Source: Pseudomonadota bacterium (GTDB lineage: Bacteria; Pseudomonadota; Gammaproteobacteria; Xanthomonadales; Rhodanobacteraceae). From it: a DNA stretch of 8,513 nt. Below, piece by piece: positions 6,161 through 8,513 of this stretch. Positions within the stretch are counted from its first letter, which is position 1. Every line of letters starts with the position of its first letter. Under the pieces are notes generated by a model. It ran no database searches and was not told the DNA's origin. It saw only the letters and a program-made list of their open reading frames with translations. The position numbers and the translations under genes are program-made. The DNA lies in assembly GCA_023412995.1 (NCBI GenBank), contig JAEZQS010000300.1, forward strand, positions 1 to 8,513, read 5' to 3'.

Positions 6161-6181
6161 GGCGGGAGCCATTCCCCGCAA
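6153..6181 (-). promoter_or_regulatory. Candidate sigma-70 promoter of marR
   Basis: On the minus strand TTGCGG (6181-6176), 17-bp spacer, TATAGT (6158-6153). The -10 matches 5 of 6 consensus bases. It overlaps the hpd -10 on the other strand by four bases, so the two promoters face each other and should compete for polymerase. The predicted start near 6146 falls inside the putative operator. Confidence 0.45.
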
Positions 6182-6255
6182 GCCGCGGCACCGCCAGCCC
6201 GGGGCGCGGAAACACGTGAACAGAGCGCGCGCGGCGCGGCCAACCGGAGAACACC

Positions 6256-7341
6256 ATGAACGCCCAACCCAACCTCGGCATGCAGGTCACCACGTTCGAG
6301 AACCCGATGGGCATCAACGGCTTCGAGTTCGTCGAATTCGCCGCACCGCAGGGCCAGGGCGCGATGATGCGCGACTACCTGCACAAGCTCGGCTTCACCG
6401 CCGTTTCCCGCCATCGCGAGCGTGCCATCACGCGCTTCCGCCAGGGCACCATCAATTTCCTGCTGAACGAGGCGCCGGATTCCTTCGCGTCGGCCTTCGC
6501 CGGAAAACATGGCCCGTCGGCGTGCGGCTTCGCCATCCGCTTTCGCAAGCCGGTCGACGAGGTGCTGTCCCACGTGCTCGCCAACGGCGGCGAGAAGGTC
6601 GACTACAAGCCCGAAACCGGCGCGGTGGACACGCCCGCGATTAAGGGCATCGGCGACTGCATGCTTTACCTGGTGGACGATTCGCGCAGCGACGTCTACG
6701 CCGGCTTCGAGCCGATCGCGGGCGCGGAGCAGGAGCCGCGCGGCTACGGCCTCACCTTCATCGACCACCTCACGCACAACCTCTTCCAGGGCAACATGCA
6801 GAAGTGGTCGGACTACTACGAGAAGCTGTTCAACTTCCGCGAGATCCGCTACTTCGACATCAAGGGCGCGAAGACCGGCCTGCTGTCCAAGGCGATGACC
6901 GCGCCCGACGGCGTCGTGCGCATTCCGCTCAACGAGTCCAGCGACGAGAAGAGCCAGATCAACGAATACCTGCGCGACTACCAGGGCGAGGGCATCCAGC
7001 ACATCGCGCTCTTCACCGACGACATCTACGCGACGGTGGAAAGGATGCGCGAGGCCGGCATCGCGTTCCTCGACACACCCGACGCCTACTTCGAAGTGAT
7101 CGACCAGCGCGTCCCCAACCACGGCGAGGACGTGCCGCGGCTGGCCCGCAACCGCATCCTCATCGATGCCGACATGGAAACGAAGAAGCGCCTGCTGCTG
7201 CAGATCTTCACCCAGAACGCGTTCGGCCCGATCTTCTTCGAGATCATCCAGCGCAAGGGAAATGAAGGCTTCGGTGAAGGCAACTTCCAGGCGCTGTTCG
7301 AAAGCATCGAACGCGACCAGATGAAGCGCGGCGTGCTGTGA
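6256..7341 (+). CDS. hpd: 4-hydroxyphenylpyruvate dioxygenase (HPPD)
   Basis: This Fe(II) enzyme converts 4-hydroxyphenylpyruvate and O2 to homogentisate and CO2, the second step of tyrosine breakdown. Its 361 residues show two vicinal-oxygen-chelate domains. The N-terminal one (about 20-150) begins GINGFEFVEFAAP; the C-terminal catalytic one runs about 165-345. The three metal ligands are visible: H171 in FIDHLTHN, H249 in GIQHIAL and E329 in FFEIIQRKG. Other conserved stretches include KWSDYYEKLFNFREIRYFD (183-201) and QINEYL (234-239). The length is normal for a bacterial HPPD (about 350-360). The ATG at 6256 has GGAGA 5 nt upstream. It is divergent from marR and 43 bp ahead of hmgA, which encodes the next enzyme, so the two are almost certainly one transcript. 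Homogentisate it makes can auto-oxidise to brown pyomelanin if HGD is limiting. Confidence 0.97.
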   Translation: MNAQPNLGMQVTTFENPMGINGFEFVEFAAPQGQGAMMRDYLHKLGFTAVSRHRERAITRFRQGTINFLLNEAPDSFASAFAGKHGPSACGFAIRFRKPVDEVLSHVLANGGEKVDYKPETGAVDTPAIKGIGDCMLYLVDDSRSDVYAGFEPIAGAEQEPRGYGLTFIDHLTHNLFQGNMQKWSDYYEKLFNFREIRYFDIKGAKTGLLSKAMTAPDGVVRIPLNESSDEKSQINEYLRDYQGEGIQHIALFTDDIYATVERMREAGIAFLDTPDAYFEVIDQRVPNHGEDVPRLARNRILIDADMETKKRLLLQIFTQNAFGPIFFEIIQRKGNEGFGEGNFQALFESIERDQMKRGVL

Positions 7342-7346
7342 TCCCC

Positions 7347-7364
7347 GCCCGCCGCGCGGCGGGC
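7347..7364 (+). repeat. Perfect 18-bp palindrome between hpd and hmgA
   Basis: GCCCGCCGCGCGGCGGGC is identical to its reverse complement and starts 6 bp after the hpd stop, in a 43-bp intercistronic gap. In the mRNA it would form a very stable GC hairpin with a minimal loop. No U-run follows, and hmgA starts 20 bp later, so mRNA processing or protection of the hpd 3' end is more likely than full termination. Confidence 0.6.
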
Positions 7365-7384
7365 ATCCACTGAGCGAGCAGACC

Positions 7385-8513
7385 ATGGCGATCCACAGCA
7401 ACGGCTACCAGACCGGTTTCGGCAATGAATTCGCAACCGAGGCGCTGCCCGGCGCGCTGCCGGTGGGGCGCAACTCGCCGCAGCAGGTGGCGCATGGCCT
7501 GTACGCGGAGCAGCTGACCGGCACCGCGTTCACCGCGCCGCGCCACGCCAACCGGCGCAGCGGGCTGTACCGGATCCGCCCGGCGGCGGTGCACGGGCGC
7601 TTCGAGCCGTTCGCGCACGCGGGCTTCCACAACGACTTCGGCAGCGGCCCGGTGACGCCGGAAAAGCTGCGCTGGAATCCGCTGCCGCTGCCGGAGCAGG
7701 CGGTCGATTTCATCGACGGCCTGTTCACCGTGGCCGGCAACGGCGGCCCGGAAGCCGGCACCGGCGTCGGCCTGCACCTGTACGCGGCCAACCGCGACAT
7801 GGACGGCCGCTTCTTCTGCAATGCCGACGGCGAGCTGATGCTGGTGCCGGTGCTGGGGCGCCTGCACATCGAAACCGAGCTTGGCGTGCTGGACGTGGAG
7901 CCGCAGCAGATCGCGGTGATCCCGCGCGGCATCCGCTTCCGCATCGCCCTGCCGGAGGGGCAGGCGCGTGGCTATGTCTGCGAGAACTTCGGTGCGCTGT
8001 TCAAGCTGCCCGACCTCGGCCCGATCGGCAGCAACGGCCTGGCCAACCCGCGCGACTTCGAATACCCGCAGGCGGCGTTCGAGGACGTGGAGGGCGAGTT
8101 CGAGCTGCTGACCAAGTTCCAGGGCCACCTGTGGCGCAGCGACATCGGCCATTCGCCGCTGGACGTGGTGGCCTGGCACGGCAACTATGCGCCGTACCGG
8201 TACGACCTGCGCCGCTTCAACGTGATCGGTTCGATCAGCTACGACCACCCGGATCCGTCGATCTTCCTGGTCCTGCACTCGCCCAGCGACACCCCCGGCA
8301 CCAGCAGCGTGGACTTCGCGATCTTCGCGCCGCGCGTGCTGGCGATGCGCGACACGTTCCGGCCGCCGTGGTTCCACCGCAACATCGCCAGCGAGTTCAT
8401 GGGCCTGCTGCACGGCGTGTACGACGCGAAGGCCGAAGGCTTCGCCCCCGGCGGCTGCTCGCTGCACAACTGCATGACCGGCCACGGCCCCGACGCGGCG
8501 ACCTTCGAGAAGG
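7385..8513 (+). CDS. hmgA: Homogentisate 1,2-dioxygenase, 3' end beyond window
   Basis: This non-haem Fe(II) enzyme opens the ring of homogentisate to 4-maleylacetoacetate, the step after HPPD. The first 376 residues are visible of a family usually about 430-445 long, so roughly the last 55-65 are missing. The N-terminus is diagnostic: YQTGFGNEFATEALPGALP (8-26), SPQQVAHGLYAEQLTGTAFTAPR (31-53). The cupin-like core contains GELMLVPVLGRLHIETELG (149-167) and VIPRGIRFR (178-186). The active site is seen as AWHGNYAPYRYDL (263-275), with H265 as the expected acid-base histidine, then FRPPWFHRNIASEFMGL (325-341), with ligands H331 and E337, and LHNCMTGHGPD (360-370), with ligand H367. The 6- and 30-residue ligand spacings equal those of the human enzyme (335, 341, 371). 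The ATG at 7385 has only a weak GAG-rich site. It is co-transcribed with hpd. Confidence 0.97.
   Translation, partial: MAIHSNGYQTGFGNEFATEALPGALPVGRNSPQQVAHGLYAEQLTGTAFTAPRHANRRSGLYRIRPAAVHGRFEPFAHAGFHNDFGSGPVTPEKLRWNPLPLPEQAVDFIDGLFTVAGNGGPEAGTGVGLHLYAANRDMDGRFFCNADGELMLVPVLGRLHIETELGVLDVEPQQIAVIPRGIRFRIALPEGQARGYVCENFGALFKLPDLGPIGSNGLANPRDFEYPQAAFEDVEGEFELLTKFQGHLWRSDIGHSPLDVVAWHGNYAPYRYDLRRFNVIGSISYDHPDPSIFLVLHSPSDTPGTSSVDFAIFAPRVLAMRDTFRPPWFHRNIASEFMGLLHGVYDAKAEGFAPGGCSLHNCMTGHGPDAATFEK

Noticed and set aside
6162..6179. GCGGG/CCCGC stem in the hpd leader as a riboswitch or attenuator
   Set aside because: It has only a 5-bp stem, no alternative pairing and no leader peptide. It overlaps the marR -35 region, and chance stems of this size are frequent at this GC content.
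7244..8485. A 413-codon minus-strand open frame over hmgA and the end of hpd
   Set aside because: It is a shadow of strongly supported hpd and hmgA coding. Its Arg/Ala/Val/His-rich low-complexity composition matches no family.
1..8513. CRISPR arrays, tRNA/rRNA genes, insertion sequences, toxin-antitoxin or defence genes
   Set aside because: I looked for spaced direct repeats, terminal inverted repeats, tRNA arms and transposase motifs on both strands and found none. The only tandem repeat is the 7-bp one, which has no spacers and is too short for CRISPR.

Overview
The window looks like a core chromosomal segment of a GC-rich gammaproteobacterium, most likely family Xanthomonadaceae/Lysobacteraceae (Xanthomonas, Stenotrophomonas, Lysobacter or Luteimonas relatives). 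This rests on three things. The tryptophan 2,3-dioxygenase aligns residue for residue, without a shift in numbering, with the remembered active-site positions of the Xanthomonas campestris enzyme (His55, His240). Codon use is strongly G/C at third positions. The gene set (2-oxo acid dehydrogenase, TDO, peptide transporter, MarR, HPPD, HGD) is one I associate with this family. No species can be named from the sequence alone.

Layout. Bases 1-2793, minus strand: three genes of a 2-oxo acid dehydrogenase complex read right to left as E1 alpha (2793-1714, TTG start), E1 beta (1607-627) and the front of E2 (586 to beyond base 1). Bases 2794-2942: divergent control region. Bases 2943-3806, plus: tryptophan 2,3-dioxygenase. 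Bases 3807-4013: spacer with two inverted repeats and a candidate promoter. Bases 4014-5528, plus: POT-family proton-coupled peptide transporter. Bases 5529-5679: convergent spacer almost filled by two oppositely oriented tracts of a 7-bp repeat. Bases 5680-6120, minus: MarR-type regulator. Bases 6121-6255: divergent control region with overlapping promoters and an operator-like palindrome. Bases 6256-7341, plus: 4-hydroxyphenylpyruvate dioxygenase. Bases 7385-8513, plus: homogentisate 1,2-dioxygenase, cut off by the window end.

How it works together. The genes form an amino-acid catabolic neighbourhood. The POT protein would bring in di- and tripeptides. TDO opens the indole ring of tryptophan. 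HPPD and HGD carry tyrosine/phenylalanine carbon from 4-hydroxyphenylpyruvate through homogentisate to maleylacetoacetate. The E1/E2 complex most plausibly decarboxylates the 2-oxo acids of valine, leucine and isoleucine to acyl-CoAs, which in this family also prime branched-chain fatty acids; a pyruvate specificity is not excluded. The MarR protein, divergent from hpd, is the obvious candidate regulator of hpd-hmgA.

I see no defence system, mobile element, CRISPR array, tRNA or rRNA, and no gene of unknown family. The enzymes are well known. The parts least explained by known families are non-coding: the paired heptad-repeat element between the transporter and marR, the compact marR/hpd regulatory region, and several GC-rich palindromes in the spacers.
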